This document shows positions 1-9,389 of a stretch of 64,000 nucleotides of DNA, one piece after another. The translations under genes were made by a program, and so were the position numbers. The notes below the pieces were generated by a model that saw nothing but the letters and a program-made list of their open reading frames with translations, had not been told where the DNA came from and made no database searches. Within the stretch, counting starts at the first letter, position 1. The number at the start of each line of letters is the position of its first letter. Location of the stretch: positions 1 to 64,000 of the forward strand of contig NZ_WTKU01000016.1 in assembly GCF_011378715.1 (NCBI RefSeq), written 5' to 3'. This DNA is from Psychromonas sp. SA13A (lineage in GTDB: Bacteria; Pseudomonadota; Gammaproteobacteria; Enterobacterales; Psychromonadaceae).

Positions 1-371
1 TGCGTGTTGATGACAAATCGGCTAAATCAGTGACTGCTGCTACGATTGCTTTATTGCAACCATACAAAGGTGCGATATTTACGATCACTGCTGATAATGG
101 TAAAGAATTTGCCTATCATGAAGTGATGACCGAATATTTAAATTGTGGTGTTTATTTTGCAGATCCTTATTGTTCGTGGCAAAGAGGTTTGAATGAAAAT
201 ACGAATGGTTTGTTACGACAATATTGGCCGAAATCAACGGACTTTAAAAAAGTATCGCAATCAGAAGTTGAAGATGTAATCGTTAAATTGAATGATAGGC
301 CAAGAAAGAAACTAAATTACAAAACGCCAGCCAAATTAATGGCTGAACATATGGTAGTTATAGCTGCTTAG
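1..371 (+). CDS. IS30-family transposase, C-terminal part (5' end outside window)
   Basis: DDE transposase of the IS30 family, which cuts and joins the element ends. The frame is open from the first bases of the window, so the gene is cut by the window edge; the ATG-like codon at 30 is internal. The TADNGKEF motif carries the second catalytic Asp. GLNENTNGLLRQYWPK carries the catalytic Glu in the usual IS30 context, and the C-terminal RPRKKLNYKTPAK stretch is also typical. No frameshift is visible in the seen part, so this copy may be active. It lies about 400 bp upstream of the polysaccharide genes and may supply read-through transcription to them (inference). Confidence 0.9.
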   Translation, partial: RVDDKSAKSVTAATIALLQPYKGAIFTITADNGKEFAYHEVMTEYLNCGVYFADPYCSWQRGLNENTNGLLRQYWPKSTDFKKVSQSEVEDVIVKLNDRPRKKLNYKTPAKLMAEHMVVIAA

Positions 372-401
372 TCGTTATGCACTTCAATGTTGAATCCGCC
401 T
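1..401 (+). mobile_element. IS30-family insertion sequence, right (3') end
   Basis: The window opens inside an IS30-family element. It holds the C-terminal part of the transposase gene and, right after its stop codon, a terminal segment at 372-400 ending in GAATCCGCC that looks like an IS30 right inverted repeat. The 36 bases at 366-401 recur exactly, in inverted orientation, at 45064-45099, where they abut unrelated DNA. That supports placing the element boundary at about 400. The left end lies outside the window. Confidence 0.85.
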
Positions 402-738
402 CTGCTGTTAAATTTGTACTAACTAACTATTTATTTTAATATTTTTTTTCTATAGTTTTTGGGATCTTTCTCTTAAGCCCCAAGTGATTAGTTGTCTCTG
501 TCTCCGTGCGTTTGTTGTTATTCCTTTGATGGTTTGTTCTATTATTTGCATTTGCAGTCAATAAATTAGTATTTTGCTATAAAAAATTTTACAATAAACC
601 TTAAATTGACATTTTTGTTGAGATAATCAGCGCAATGTTTTTATCGTCTTATACTATTTCGCAATTTCACTCTCATTCATCGCTAATAATTAAAGGCGAG
701 CTAGTTTATGCCCAAATAGGCATTTATATCTATTTTAA
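402..738. other. Intergenic region between IS30 end and ugd
   Basis: About 340 bp without a convincing gene; the longest ATG-started frames are under 15 codons. It is strongly AT-rich. A TTGACA at 604-609 and a TATACT at 650-655 are seen but are not correctly spaced with each other, so no promoter is assigned with confidence. A short inverted repeat, ATGCC/GGCAT, lies at about 708-723. No JUMPStart/ops element (GGCGGTAGCGT) was recognised. Confidence 0.5.
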
Positions 739-767
739 GGCATTCATTTTTATGAATGTCTTTTTTT
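739..767 (+). terminator. Terminator-like hairpin directly before ugd (possible attenuator)
   Basis: A 9-bp stem, GGCATTCAT paired with ATGAATGTC (one G-T pair), with a TTTT loop is followed by seven T. It ends 17 bp before the ugd start codon, and the ugd Shine-Dalgarno (AGGA, about 770) follows at once. No gene lies between the IS30 end and this hairpin, so it either ends transcription leaving the IS or acts as a leader attenuator for ugd. The sequence alone cannot separate these. Confidence 0.6.
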
Positions 768-784
768 GTAGGAATTATTAAAAT

Positions 785-1951
785 ATGAAAATTGCCATCG
801 CGGGTACGGGTTATGTAGGTCTTTCAAATGCAATGCTTTTAGCACAACACAACGAAGTGATTGCAGTTGATATTGTTGCAGAAAAGATAGCCCTCTTAAA
901 CAATAAGCAGTCGCCTATTGCTGATGTTGAGATAGAAGATTTTTTACAAAATAAATCACTTAACTTTACAGCGACACTTGATAAGCAAGCCGCTTATGAA
1001 CACGCTGAGTTCGTTATCATTGCTACGCCAACCGATTACGATGTTGCAACTAACTATTTTAATACCTCTTCTGTAGAAGCGGTGATTAAAGATGTAATGA
1101 GCATTAATCCTAACGCTATCATGATTATTAAGTCGACGGTTCCAGTTGGTTACACGCAAGGAATTAAACAAACAATGGGGTGTGATAATATATTATTCTC
1201 TCCTGAGTTTTTACGTGAAGGGCGCGCTTTATACGATAATTTACATCCATCTCGTATCATAGTCGGTGAACAAAGTGAGCGTGCAAAGGTATTTGCAAAC
1301 TTATTAGTACAAGGTGCGATAAAAGAAAATATCGATGTATTATTTACTGACTCAACCGAAGCGGAAGCGGTAAAACTATTTTCTAATACTTACCTTGCTT
1401 TGCGTGTTGCCTACTTTAATGAATTGGATACTTATGCGGAATCGCATGGGTTAAACTCTCGCCAGATTATTGAGGGAGTAAGTTTAGATCCGCGTATTGG
1501 TAATCACTATAATAATCCTTCTTTTGGTTATGGTGGATACTGTTTACCAAAAGATACCAAACAACTACGTGCTAACTTTGCCGCTGTACCGAATAACTTG
1601 ATCGGCGCAATTGTTGATGCCAATACCACCCGTAAAGATTTTGTTGCGGATTCGATTATCGCTAAAAACCCTAAAGTAGTCGGTATTTATAGACTGATCA
1701 TGAAATCTGGATCTGATAACTTCCGTGCATCTTCAATTCAAGGGATCATGAAACGCATTAAAGCGAAAGGGATTGAGGTGGTCATTTATGAACCAGTTTT
1801 TGAGGAAGATGCTTTTTTCAATTCCACGGTCTATAAAGATTTAGCCGAATTTAAAAATATCGCGGATGTAATTGTCTCTAATCGCATGAGTGATGAGTTA
1901 GATGATGTGGCCGATAAAGTTTATACGCGAGATTTATTTGGGTCTGATTAA
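785..1951 (+). CDS. ugd: UDP-glucose 6-dehydrogenase
   Basis: Oxidises UDP-glucose to UDP-glucuronate with two NAD+, giving the precursor of acidic sugars in capsule, O-antigen or exopolysaccharide; cytoplasmic. The 388 residues equal the length of the E. coli enzyme. The N-terminal Rossmann motif GTGYVG is at residues 7-12. [12 protein letters not shown] follows in the middle, and [11 protein letters not shown] carries the catalytic cysteine at about residue 253. Start chosen at the ATG preceded by AGGA; a second frame in the same region is a shadow. It is followed by glmM after 85 bp on the same strand, suggesting co-transcription of nucleotide-sugar genes. Confidence 0.96.
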   Translation: MKIAIAGTGYVGLSNAMLLAQHNEVIAVDIVAEKIALLNNKQSPIADVEIEDFLQNKSLNFTATLDKQAAYEHAEFVIIATPTDYDVATNYFNTSSVEAVIKDVMSINPNAIMIIKSTVPVGYTQGIKQTMGCDNILFSPEFLREGRALYDNLHPSRIIVGEQSERAKVFANLLVQGAIKENIDVLFTDSTEAEAVKLFSNTYLALRVAYFNELDTYAESHGLNSRQIIEGVSLDPRIGNHYNNPSFGYGGYCLPKDTKQLRANFAAVPNNLIGAIVDANTTRKDFVADSIIAKNPKVVGIYRLIMKSGSDNFRASSIQGIMKRIKAKGIEVVIYEPVFEEDAFFNSTVYKDLAEFKNIADVIVSNRMSDELDDVADKVYTRDLFGSD

Positions 1952-2036
1952 AGGTTGCTGACTTTTTACACCTAATTTATTTGAACCTAACTTATTTAAA
2001 CCAACTTATTAATAAACCGAATAATGGATTATAACA

Positions 2037-3383
2037 ATGACTAGAAAATATTTTGGCACTGATGGTGTCCGTGGCAAGGTAGGAGAGTATCCAATTACTC
2101 CTGATTTTGCGTTAAAACTTGGCTGGGCTGCGGGGAGAGTATTATCTCGCCTTGGTACAAAAAAAGTAATTATTGGTAAAGATACGCGTATTTCTGGCTA
2201 TATGCTTGAGTCTGCTTTAGAAGCTGGTTTGTCTGCTGCGGGTATTAGTGCGGTATTAACAGGCCCGTTGCCAACACCTGCTGTCGCTTACTTAACTAAA
2301 ACATTCCGCGCAGAAGCTGGCGTAGTGATCAGTGCATCACATAATCCCTATTATGATAATGGGATCAAATTCTTTTCAGCATCTGGTGAAAAATTGTCAG
2401 ATGAAGTTGAATTAGCGATTGAAGCTGAACTGGATAAGCCAATGGGCTGTGTCAGTTCTGAATTACTTGGAAAAGCATCAAGAATGGATGGTGCAGCGGA
2501 TCGTTATATTGAGTTTTGTAAAGGCACATTTCCTTATGCATTATCATTAACTGGCCTTAAATTAGTTGTTGATTGTGCAAATGGGGCTGCTTACCATATA
2601 GCACCTTCTGTTTTTGGTGAATTAGGTGCCGAAGTTATTGCTATCGGTAACAAACCTGATGGTTTTAATATCAATGATAAGTGTGGTGCGACATCTCTTG
2701 GGCTATTACAAAAAACGGTACTTGAAAACAAGGCTGATTTAGGTATCGCGCTTGATGGTGATAGTGACCGAATCATGATGGTTGATAGCCGAGGTAATAT
2801 TGCAGATGGTGATCAGTTGCTTTATATCCTAGCAAAGCAGGCACTTATTAATGGCCAACTTAAAGGTGGCGTAGTAGGTACATTGATGTCAAATATGGGG
2901 CTTGAAGTGGCGCTTGCTAAACTAGGCATTCCATTTGTACGCGCTGGTGTTGGTGATCGTTACGTGATGGAGCAATTACTAAAACGTGAATGGTGGTTAG
3001 GTGGAGAAAACTCTGGGCACGTTATTTGTCGTCATTTAGTGACCACCGGTGATGCTATTGTTGCCGCATTACAAGTATTAGCTGTGATCAAGCAAAGTGA
3101 AAAAACACTTGAACAATTACTTGATGATATGACGATGATGCCGCAAATCTTAATTAACGTGCGCTTTGCGGGCGATAATCAACCTTTAGAAAGTGATTTA
3201 GTGAAAACGGCTGTTATCGAAGCTGAAAAAGCTTTATTAGTGGGCAGTAGCACACCTAAAGGGCGTATTTTACTGCGTAAATCAGGTACTGAGCCTTTAA
3301 TTCGTGTAATGGTTGAAGCTGAGTCGCAAACGTTAGCTGAAACATGGGCGAACCATATTGCTGATGCCGTTAAAGCGGTATAA
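2037..3383 (+). CDS. glmM: Phosphoglucosamine mutase (GlmM type)
   Basis: Interconverts glucosamine-6-phosphate and glucosamine-1-phosphate on the route to UDP-GlcNAc; cytoplasmic. The 448 residues match E. coli GlmM (445), and similarity runs end to end, from [13 protein letters not shown] to the C-terminal [13 protein letters not shown] phosphate-binding loop. The phosphorylated Ser is in ISASHNP, at about residue 101. The metal loop reads DGDSDR (about 240-245) where most family members have DGDGDR; all three Asp ligands are kept. The GENSGH sugar-binding loop is intact, but the following TTGDG is TTGDA. In related bacteria the housekeeping glmM sits beside ftsH-folP; here it lies between ugd and wecA, so it may be a second, polysaccharide-associated copy (inference). 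Confidence 0.93.
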   Translation: MTRKYFGTDGVRGKVGEYPITPDFALKLGWAAGRVLSRLGTKKVIIGKDTRISGYMLESALEAGLSAAGISAVLTGPLPTPAVAYLTKTFRAEAGVVISASHNPYYDNGIKFFSASGEKLSDEVELAIEAELDKPMGCVSSELLGKASRMDGAADRYIEFCKGTFPYALSLTGLKLVVDCANGAAYHIAPSVFGELGAEVIAIGNKPDGFNINDKCGATSLGLLQKTVLENKADLGIALDGDSDRIMMVDSRGNIADGDQLLYILAKQALINGQLKGGVVGTLMSNMGLEVALAKLGIPFVRAGVGDRYVMEQLLKREWWLGGENSGHVICRHLVTTGDAIVAALQVLAVIKQSEKTLEQLLDDMTMMPQILINVRFAGDNQPLESDLVKTAVIEAEKALLVGSSTPKGRILLRKSGTEPLIRVMVEAESQTLAETWANHIADAVKAV

Positions 3384-3446
3384 AAAGTGTTATTGATTAT
3401 TTAATAAATTTTACTCTATTCAACAATGAATTTATTTTGAAGTAAT

Positions 3447-3475
3447 TTAGTTTTAATTAGTTACTTGTCTATAAT
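3447..3475 (+). promoter_or_regulatory. Candidate sigma-70 promoter for wecA
   Basis: A perfect TATAAT at 3470-3475 lies 66 bp before the wecA ATG. The -35 at 17-bp spacing (TTAGTT, 3447-3452) is poor, so this is only a candidate. The 157-bp glmM-wecA gap would fit a separate promoter. Confidence 0.4.
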
Positions 3476-3540
3476 GAATTTTAGAGATTTAAGTTGTCAG
3501 TATTAGGCTCACATTATTTTTCCTTTTTAAGTTGGTTTTT

Positions 3541-4662
3541 ATGATAAATATATCAATTGATTTAGCATTTATATTTGTTTTTTCAATGACAACGCTATTT
3601 GCTTTGCGGAAGTTTGCCAAGTATATAAGTTTAGTTGATAAACCGAATGAAAGAAAGTTCCATAAAGGCACTATTCCTCTGGTTGGAGGTTTATCTATTT
3701 GCCTCTCCATATTATACTTTTTATACAACAACCCAGAAATGCTTCCTTATTCGCACATCTATGCACTTTGTATGAGTATTTTAGTTACTGTTGGGGTCGC
3801 AGACGATCGATGGGATATCAGTTTTAGATTACGTTTAATAGTACAGGCTGGTTTAGCCTTATTGATGATTCACTTTGCTGGGGAGTTGCTTACAAACCTT
3901 GGCAATATGTTTGGATTTGGAGAGATATTATTACCAAGTGCAATCGCGCAGATAATTACCATATTCGCTGTGATTGGTGCTATTAATGCTTTTAATATGG
4001 TTGATGGAATTGATGGTTTATTAGGTGGGCTTGCATCGGTAACCTTTGCTGCCTTAGGAGTTGTTTTCTATCTGCACGGAGAGGCAAATTTAGCTTATTT
4101 ATGTGCAGTATTTATTGTTGCAATGTTGCCATATGTTTTATTTAATCTTGGTGCGTTTGGGCGTACTCGTAAAGTGTTTATGGGTGATGCGGGCAGTATG
4201 TTAATTGGATTTACTGTTATTTGGTTATTATTATTAGCCTCACAGTCGGCTGCTGGTGATACTTCAGAGCAAACTGCAATGCGCGCAGTAACTGCGTTAT
4301 GGATTATTGGTTTACCTTTAAATGATATGGCCGCTATTATGATTCGCCGTATACGACGTGGTGATAGCCCGTTTAAACCTGATAGAGAACATTTACATCA
4401 CATCTGTCAGCGCTTAGGTTTAAATCCAACACAAACTTTACTATCTATCTGTTTTATTGCTAGCTTATTTGCTCTTATTGGCATTTATGGCGAACTAGCA
4501 GAAATACCTGCACCAGTCATGTTTTACGGGTTTATTTTAACCTTTATTATTTATACGTTATTACTTTCAAATATTTGGAAGATAACGACTAAAATCCGTA
4601 GTCATTCTAAATTTAAACGTATTAAAAAAATTCGTTTCAAAAAGTTAAATAATCTTTTATAA
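3541..4662 (+). CDS. wecA: Undecaprenyl-phosphate GlcNAc-1-phosphate transferase (WecA family)
   Basis: Transfers GlcNAc-1-phosphate from UDP-GlcNAc to undecaprenyl phosphate, the first lipid-linked step of O-antigen or enterobacterial-common-antigen-type glycans; polytopic inner-membrane protein. Family motifs occur in order: DKPNERKFH near residue 32, ADDRWD near 90, NAFNMVDGIDG near 149, GDAGS near 215 and HLHH near 285. About ten hydrophobic segments are seen, and the C-terminal tail is very basic. I chose ATG 3541; an upstream in-frame TTG at 3532 has no better ribosome-binding site. It closes the ugd-glmM-wecA set and is followed by a strong terminator. Other polyprenyl-phosphate sugar-1-phosphate transferases of this superfamily cannot be fully excluded. 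Confidence 0.92.
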   Translation: MINISIDLAFIFVFSMTTLFALRKFAKYISLVDKPNERKFHKGTIPLVGGLSICLSILYFLYNNPEMLPYSHIYALCMSILVTVGVADDRWDISFRLRLIVQAGLALLMIHFAGELLTNLGNMFGFGEILLPSAIAQIITIFAVIGAINAFNMVDGIDGLLGGLASVTFAALGVVFYLHGEANLAYLCAVFIVAMLPYVLFNLGAFGRTRKVFMGDAGSMLIGFTVIWLLLLASQSAAGDTSEQTAMRAVTALWIIGLPLNDMAAIMIRRIRRGDSPFKPDREHLHHICQRLGLNPTQTLLSICFIASLFALIGIYGELAEIPAPVMFYGFILTFIIYTLLLSNIWKITTKIRSHSKFKRIKKIRFKKLNNLL

Positions 4663-4693
4663 CTTATGTTTCTATTTACTTGATTATTATATT

Positions 4694-4720
4694 ACGCGGC
4701 TTATTAGCCGCGTTTTTTTT
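4694..4720 (+). terminator. Rho-independent terminator after wecA
   Basis: ACGCGGC-TTATTA-GCCGCGT hairpin followed by eight T, 32 bp past the wecA stop codon. It ends the ugd-glmM-wecA transcription unit. Confidence 0.9.
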
Positions 4721-4871
4721 GCCTTAAAAAGGGAGACGCTATTCCCGATCTAGGTTTGCTGCATGAGGGGATACTTTTTAGTTTTGAGTAGGTGATGAAA
4801 TACATTGATTAACCTAAGAACTCAAAATTCGTTTGGGTAGTGCATAACTTTTAAAAAAATTTACTTTAGCT

Positions 4872-4899
4872 CTTGAAATCAGTCTAAGTGTCTCCATCT
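4872..4899 (+). promoter_or_regulatory. Sigma-32 (heat-shock) promoter of htpG
   Basis: CTTGAAA at 4872-4878 and CTCCATCT at 4892-4899 are separated by 13 bp. This matches the RpoH consensus (CTTGAA, 13-15 bp, CCCCAT-T) and lies 54 bp before the htpG start. htpG is a classic RpoH-regulon gene, so position and sequence agree. Confidence 0.8.
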
Positions 4900-4952
4900 C
4901 TTAAATATCTAAGTAAGACCAATAACCACTTGTTTAAGAGAGAAATAGAAAT

Positions 4953-6857
4953 ATGGAACATCAACAAAATCATGCGTTCAGTGCTGATACTGGTAAACTT
5001 CTTAAATTAATGATCCACTCTTTATATTCAAATAAAGAAATTTTCCTACGTGAACTTGTTTCAAATGCAGCTGATGCCGCGGACAAACTACGTTTCAAAG
5101 CATTATCCGATGGTAGCTTGTTTGAAAACGATGCTGATTTACGTGTTCGTTTAAGCTTTGATGAAGAAGCAAAAACCATCACTATTAGCGATAATGGTAT
5201 TGGTATGACGCGTGATGAAGTCATTGAGCATTTAGGCACCATTGCTAAGTCTGGTACTAGTGACTTTTTTGAGCAATTATCTGGTGACCAAGCTAAAGAC
5301 TCACAACTAATCGGTCAATTTGGTGTTGGTTTTTATTCTGCATTTATTGTTGCAGATAAAGTAACCGTTAATACACGTAAAGCGGGTGATGATGCTTCTC
5401 AAGGTACATGTTGGGAATCTGCTGGTGAAGCTGATTACACGGTTGCTGATATTGAAAAAGCAGATCGTGGTACTGAAATAATTCTACATTTACGTGATGA
5501 TGAAACTGAATTCTTGAATGACTATAAATTACGTACAGTCGTGTCTAAATATTCAGATCATATCAGTATTCCTGTGCAAATGTTTAAAGATGCAGTGCCT
5601 GAATCTGAAGGTCCTGATGGCGAGAAAGTGCCTGCTGTTGAAGCCGCTTGGGAATCAATTAATAAAGCAACGGCTTTATGGAATTGTTCAAAAAGTGATT
5701 TAAAAGACGAAGAATACAAAGAGTTCTACAAGCACATCGCTAATGACTTCGAAGATCCACTAACGTGGTCTCATAATAAAGTTGAAGGTGAGCAAGAATA
5801 TACTAGCTTATTGTACATTCCTAAACGTGCTCCTTATGATTTATGGAACCGTGAAAAAGCGCATGGCTTAAAATTATACGTGCAACGTGTTTTCATTATG
5901 GATGATGCTGAGCAGTTCATGCCAACTTACTTACGTTTTGTTAAAGGTGTGTTGGATTCAAATGATTTACCATTAAACGTATCTCGTGAAATTCTACAAG
6001 ATACACGCGTTACGACTAAGCTACGTAGTGCTTGTACTAAACGTGCACTTTCTATGCTAACTAAGTTTGCTAAGAAAAATGAAACTGAGTACAACGCATT
6101 TTGGGCTGAGTTTGGTCAAGTATTAAAAGAAGGTCCTGCTGAAGATCCAAGTAATAAAGAGCAAATTGCTAAGTTATTCCGTTTTGCGTCAACTGAAGCT
6201 GATGTAGCTGAGCAAACCGTTTCTTTAGATGCGTATATTGAGCGCATGAACGAAGAGCAAGATAAAATTTACTACATTACTGCTGATAGCTTTAATGCTG
6301 CTAAAAATAGTCCTCATCTAGAGATCTTACGTAAGAAAGGTATCGAAGTACTATTACTATCAGACCGTGTTGATGAGTGGTTATTAAGCCATTTACCAGA
6401 GTACGATGGTAAAACATTTGTTAGTGTAACTCAGGGCGATTTAGATCTAGGTAAACTTGACTCTGAAGAAGAGAAACAAGAGCAAGAAAAACAAAACACT
6501 GAATTTGCTAGCTTCATTGAACGTACTAAAAAAGTACTTGGTGATAAAGTCAAAGATGTGCGCTTAACACAGCGCCTAACTTCTACACCATCTTGTATTG
6601 TTGCTGATAACGATGATATGAGTACGCAAATGGCTAAGTTGATGGCGCAAATGGGACAACCCGTTCCAGAAAGCAAGCCAATTTTTGAGCTTAACCCTGA
6701 ACATGTCATGATCACTAAATTAGCAGATATGACTGATGAGGTATTATTTGCAGAGTGGGCTGAGTTGTTATTACAACAAGCAGTACTTTCTGAAAAGGGG
6801 AGTCTAGATGACCCATCAGAATTTGTAGCTCGAATTAATAAACTTTTATTAGGATAA
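4953..6857 (+). CDS. htpG: Chaperone HtpG (bacterial Hsp90)
   Basis: ATP-dependent dimeric chaperone of the cytoplasm that remodels client proteins with the DnaK system. The 634 residues match the family. The GHKL ATPase domain lies at about 1-220, with [21 protein letters not shown] and [11 protein letters not shown] motifs. The middle domain carries the NVSREILQ motif (about 340), and a C-terminal dimerisation domain follows. As usual in bacteria, the long charged linker and MEEVD tail of eukaryotic Hsp90 are absent. It is monocistronic, with its own heat-shock promoter and a strong terminator before adk; htpG-adk adjacency is common in gammaproteobacteria. Confidence 0.97.
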   Translation: MEHQQNHAFSADTGKLLKLMIHSLYSNKEIFLRELVSNAADAADKLRFKALSDGSLFENDADLRVRLSFDEEAKTITISDNGIGMTRDEVIEHLGTIAKSGTSDFFEQLSGDQAKDSQLIGQFGVGFYSAFIVADKVTVNTRKAGDDASQGTCWESAGEADYTVADIEKADRGTEIILHLRDDETEFLNDYKLRTVVSKYSDHISIPVQMFKDAVPESEGPDGEKVPAVEAAWESINKATALWNCSKSDLKDEEYKEFYKHIANDFEDPLTWSHNKVEGEQEYTSLLYIPKRAPYDLWNREKAHGLKLYVQRVFIMDDAEQFMPTYLRFVKGVLDSNDLPLNVSREILQDTRVTTKLRSACTKRALSMLTKFAKKNETEYNAFWAEFGQVLKEGPAEDPSNKEQIAKLFRFASTEADVAEQTVSLDAYIERMNEEQDKIYYITADSFNAAKNSPHLEILRKKGIEVLLLSDRVDEWLLSHLPEYDGKTFVSVTQGDLDLGKLDSEEEKQEQEKQNTEFASFIERTKKVLGDKVKDVRLTQRLTSTPSCIVADNDDMSTQMAKLMAQMGQPVPESKPIFELNPEHVMITKLADMTDEVLFAEWAELLLQQAVLSEKGSLDDPSEFVARINKLLLG

Positions 6858-6876
6858 TCTTCTCATAAATGTGTCG

Positions 6877-6902
6877 AAGGCCTGCTTATGCAGGCCTTTT
6901 TT
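6877..6902 (+). terminator. Rho-independent terminator after htpG
   Basis: AAGGCCTGC-TTAT-GCAGGCCTT hairpin with a run of T, 20 bp past the htpG stop. Confidence 0.92.
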
Positions 6903-6978
6903 GTTGATATTCTTGAGAAAATTGTCACAAACGTGTAAATTTCGGTCTGGAATTTATTAATTACATAGGAAGCTATAA

Positions 6979-7623
<645 letters not shown>

Positions 7624-7653
7624 GCTTTCAAAGCTTAAAATAGATACTAAACT

Positions 7654-7676
7654 TTGGGGCGTAAGCCCCATTTTTA
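7654..7676 (+). terminator. Rho-independent terminator after adk
   Basis: TGGGGC-GTAA-GCCCCA hairpin followed by TTTTTATTTT, 31 bp after the adk stop. The next reading frame nominally begins with a TTG inside its T-tract, which argues against that start. Confidence 0.88.
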
Positions 7677-7739
7677 TTTTTGATAAAAATAACGGTGATG
7701 AGTCTATTAGAATGTGAGTTAAACGAGTGGAGTAGGTGT

Positions 7740-8405
7740 ATGTTTTGGGTGTTAAAACGTCATAATGTTCAATTAAGGTCTGATTTCAAATCTGAGCTAA
7801 TTTCTAAACTAAACCATAAACTAAACCATAAATTAGGCCATAAACTAAGCTGCAAGTTAAATTATAAGTTAAGTTTATTACCTTTATTGTGCCTTTTAGC
7901 TGCCTGTTCATCAAAACCTGAGCATCAAGATAATACTTCAATTAGTACTAATACCTCTTCAATAACAAACAGTGCCTCTTCTGCTATTACTTCAAGCTCA
8001 AATAAAACCTCTTCAGCTAATATGCACACGGGTGATTTATTATATTTATTGTTACTCAATGAGCATGAATATTGGGAAGGCAGCCCCTATCGATACGGCG
8101 GTAATAGCCTACATGGCATTGATTGCTCAAGCTTAGTGCAAAAAGTCTTTAAGAATAGCTTTAACATCCAATTACCGCGTACCACTGAGTATCAAGTCAG
8201 AAAAGGTTTCTCAATTAAAAAGAACCAATTAAAAGTGGGTGATTTGGTGTTCTTTAAAACTGGCCGTTCTAGTCGGCATGTAGGTATTTATATGGGAGAA
8301 GGAGAGTTCTTTCATGTTTCGACTAGTAAAGGTGTGAAAATATCAAAACTTTCAAATCCGTATTGGCGAAAGCATTATTGGCAATCTCGTCGCGTTATTC
8401 ATTAA
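7740..8405 (+). CDS. NlpC/P60 family lipoprotein, probable peptidoglycan endopeptidase (MepS/Spr-like)
   Basis: Probable outer-membrane-anchored murein hydrolase that cleaves peptide cross-bridges. The lipobox LLAAC gives the lipidated Cys at about residue 56. A Ser/Thr-rich linker of about 50 residues follows, then an NlpC/P60 domain with catalytic Cys in GIDCSS (about 129), His in SRHVGIY (about 180) and a third polar residue, His, in FFHVSTS (about 192). I chose ATG 7740, with GGAG 8 bp upstream; a TTG 60 bp earlier lies in the adk terminator. The odd part is the signal peptide: its n-region is about 40 residues long and contains a repeated K-L-x-H/Y pattern encoded by 12-bp repeats. The specific physiological substrate is unknown. 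Confidence 0.85.
   Translation: MFWVLKRHNVQLRSDFKSELISKLNHKLNHKLGHKLSCKLNYKLSLLPLLCLLAACSSKPEHQDNTSISTNTSSITNSASSAITSSSNKTSSANMHTGDLLYLLLLNEHEYWEGSPYRYGGNSLHGIDCSSLVQKVFKNSFNIQLPRTTEYQVRKGFSIKKNQLKVGDLVFFKTGRSSRHVGIYMGEGEFFHVSTSKGVKISKLSNPYWRKHYWQSRRVIH
7805..7864 (+). repeat. Degenerate 12-bp tandem repeat inside the lipoprotein n-region
   Basis: Five units of 12 bp based on TAAACTAAACCA. The first two units are identical and later ones diverge. In frame they add four residues per unit (K-L-N-H type), so repeat-number changes would not shift the frame. Confidence 0.75.
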
Positions 8406-8475
8406 AGACGAAGAGATGATTAGGGTAGTTATTGATACAGAAAAATTTAACGGTGGAGTTGTTGTAACCTCTTAA

Positions 8476-8622
8476 AGTATCAAGCGTCTACGCTCGTTGC
8501 TGCAACTTGGTATTGATTCAAACTGGTTTTGCCTTGTCGGTGACCCTACATCCTTTTATCAGAAAAGAAGCTATGCCCAAAAAATCAAAGACACTGATCC
8601 GGTTAATTTTCTGCTTCAGTAA
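8476..8622 (+). other. Possible remnant of a coding sequence
   Basis: The 230-bp gap between the NlpC/P60 gene and the flavin-reductase gene contains a 48-codon open frame without a plausible start or ribosome-binding site. Its translation (including LVGDPTSFYQKRS) looks protein-like rather than random. I do not recognise the family. It could be the decayed 3' end of a lost gene, or chance. Confidence 0.25.
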
Positions 8623-8634
8623 TAAAAAAGTTAG

Positions 8635-9261
8635 TTAATCTGGTCGTTTAAAGCTAAATGGGGCAGTAATTGATGCATATTCACCTCCACCAAGCCGTGC
8701 TAGTGGTTTCACTTTATCTGCTGAAATATTAATTCGGTCTGGATTTTCAGTATTTAATACCTGGTCATTAATATATAAATACTTAATTTCAACAAAGATC
8801 AATGTTTGTGGCAAATCACCTATCTCTTTAATTTCATAAAGTTCACATCCATAAGCAATATGACATTGTTCTAAACGTGGTAGTGGAAAGTCATCAAAGG
8901 CTGTTGTTGTTAAGTCTGTGGCAAACAGTTCTGATTCTCCATGTGCTAGTGTTGCCGCGGTTTGCGTGACGATCCCTGCTTGATCATCAGAGGCAATATG
9001 GATCACCATTTTTTTGTTTTTTAATACATTGGTTAAAGTGTCTTTATTATCGCCATTAGGTTTTTTACCGAGTGAAATCATCAGTATCGCAGGATCGCTT
9101 GATACGGCTGTAAAGTATGAGAAGGGGGCTAAATTATAGACTTTATTTGGGCTGTTATTATCCGATTGAGTTAATACCCAAGCGATTGGACGAGGCACAA
9201 TAGTTTGCGTCATTAAGTGATAACGTTGTGCAGAAGTGTAATCTGAAAAATTTAGTAACAT
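8635..9261 (-). CDS. Flavin-reductase-like FMN-binding protein (DIM6/NTAB family)
   Basis: Soluble protein of the flavin reductase/FMN-binding split-barrel family; members reduce FMN or use bound FMN for redox chemistry. The 208 residues show the family core early: TIVPRPIAWVLT at about 20, NLAPFSYFTAVSSDP at about 43, and later a GESELFATDL-type segment before the conserved acidic/His-rich strand. The substrate is not predictable from sequence. Start ATG 9261 has AAGG upstream. It lies on the same strand as the VOC gene, 128 bp downstream of it, so the two may be co-transcribed. Confidence 0.8.
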   Translation of the reverse strand: MLLNFSDYTSAQRYHLMTQTIVPRPIAWVLTQSDNNSPNKVYNLAPFSYFTAVSSDPAILMISLGKKPNGDNKDTLTNVLKNKKMVIHIASDDQAGIVTQTAATLAHGESELFATDLTTTAFDDFPLPRLEQCHIAYGCELYEIKEIGDLPQTLIFVEIKYLYINDQVLNTENPDRINISADKVKPLARLGGGEYASITAPFSFKRPD

Positions 9262-9389
9262 ATTATATATATACCTTCAGTGTGAATGGTGATGACGATA
9301 ACTAAATGAGTTAATAAATTTAATTATCGTCGTCGACATATATCCGTTAGCAATCAATATGGATTATTTAGTCGTCTATTAAAACTGTT

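Noticed and set aside
690-740. JUMPStart/ops (RfaH) element upstream of ugd
   Set aside because: GGCGAGCTAG near 694 only loosely recalls GGCGGTAGCGT; the conserved GGTAGC core is absent.
5518-5703. 61-residue frame inside htpG
   Set aside because: Out-of-frame shadow of a strongly conserved gene. The same applies to the minus-strand frames over ugd, glmM, htpG, rpoD, dnaG, mutL, hflX, treB and treC.
7680-7739. TTG start for the NlpC/P60 lipoprotein
   Set aside because: It lies in the T-tract of the adk terminator and lacks a ribosome-binding site; ATG 7740 has GGAG at good spacing.
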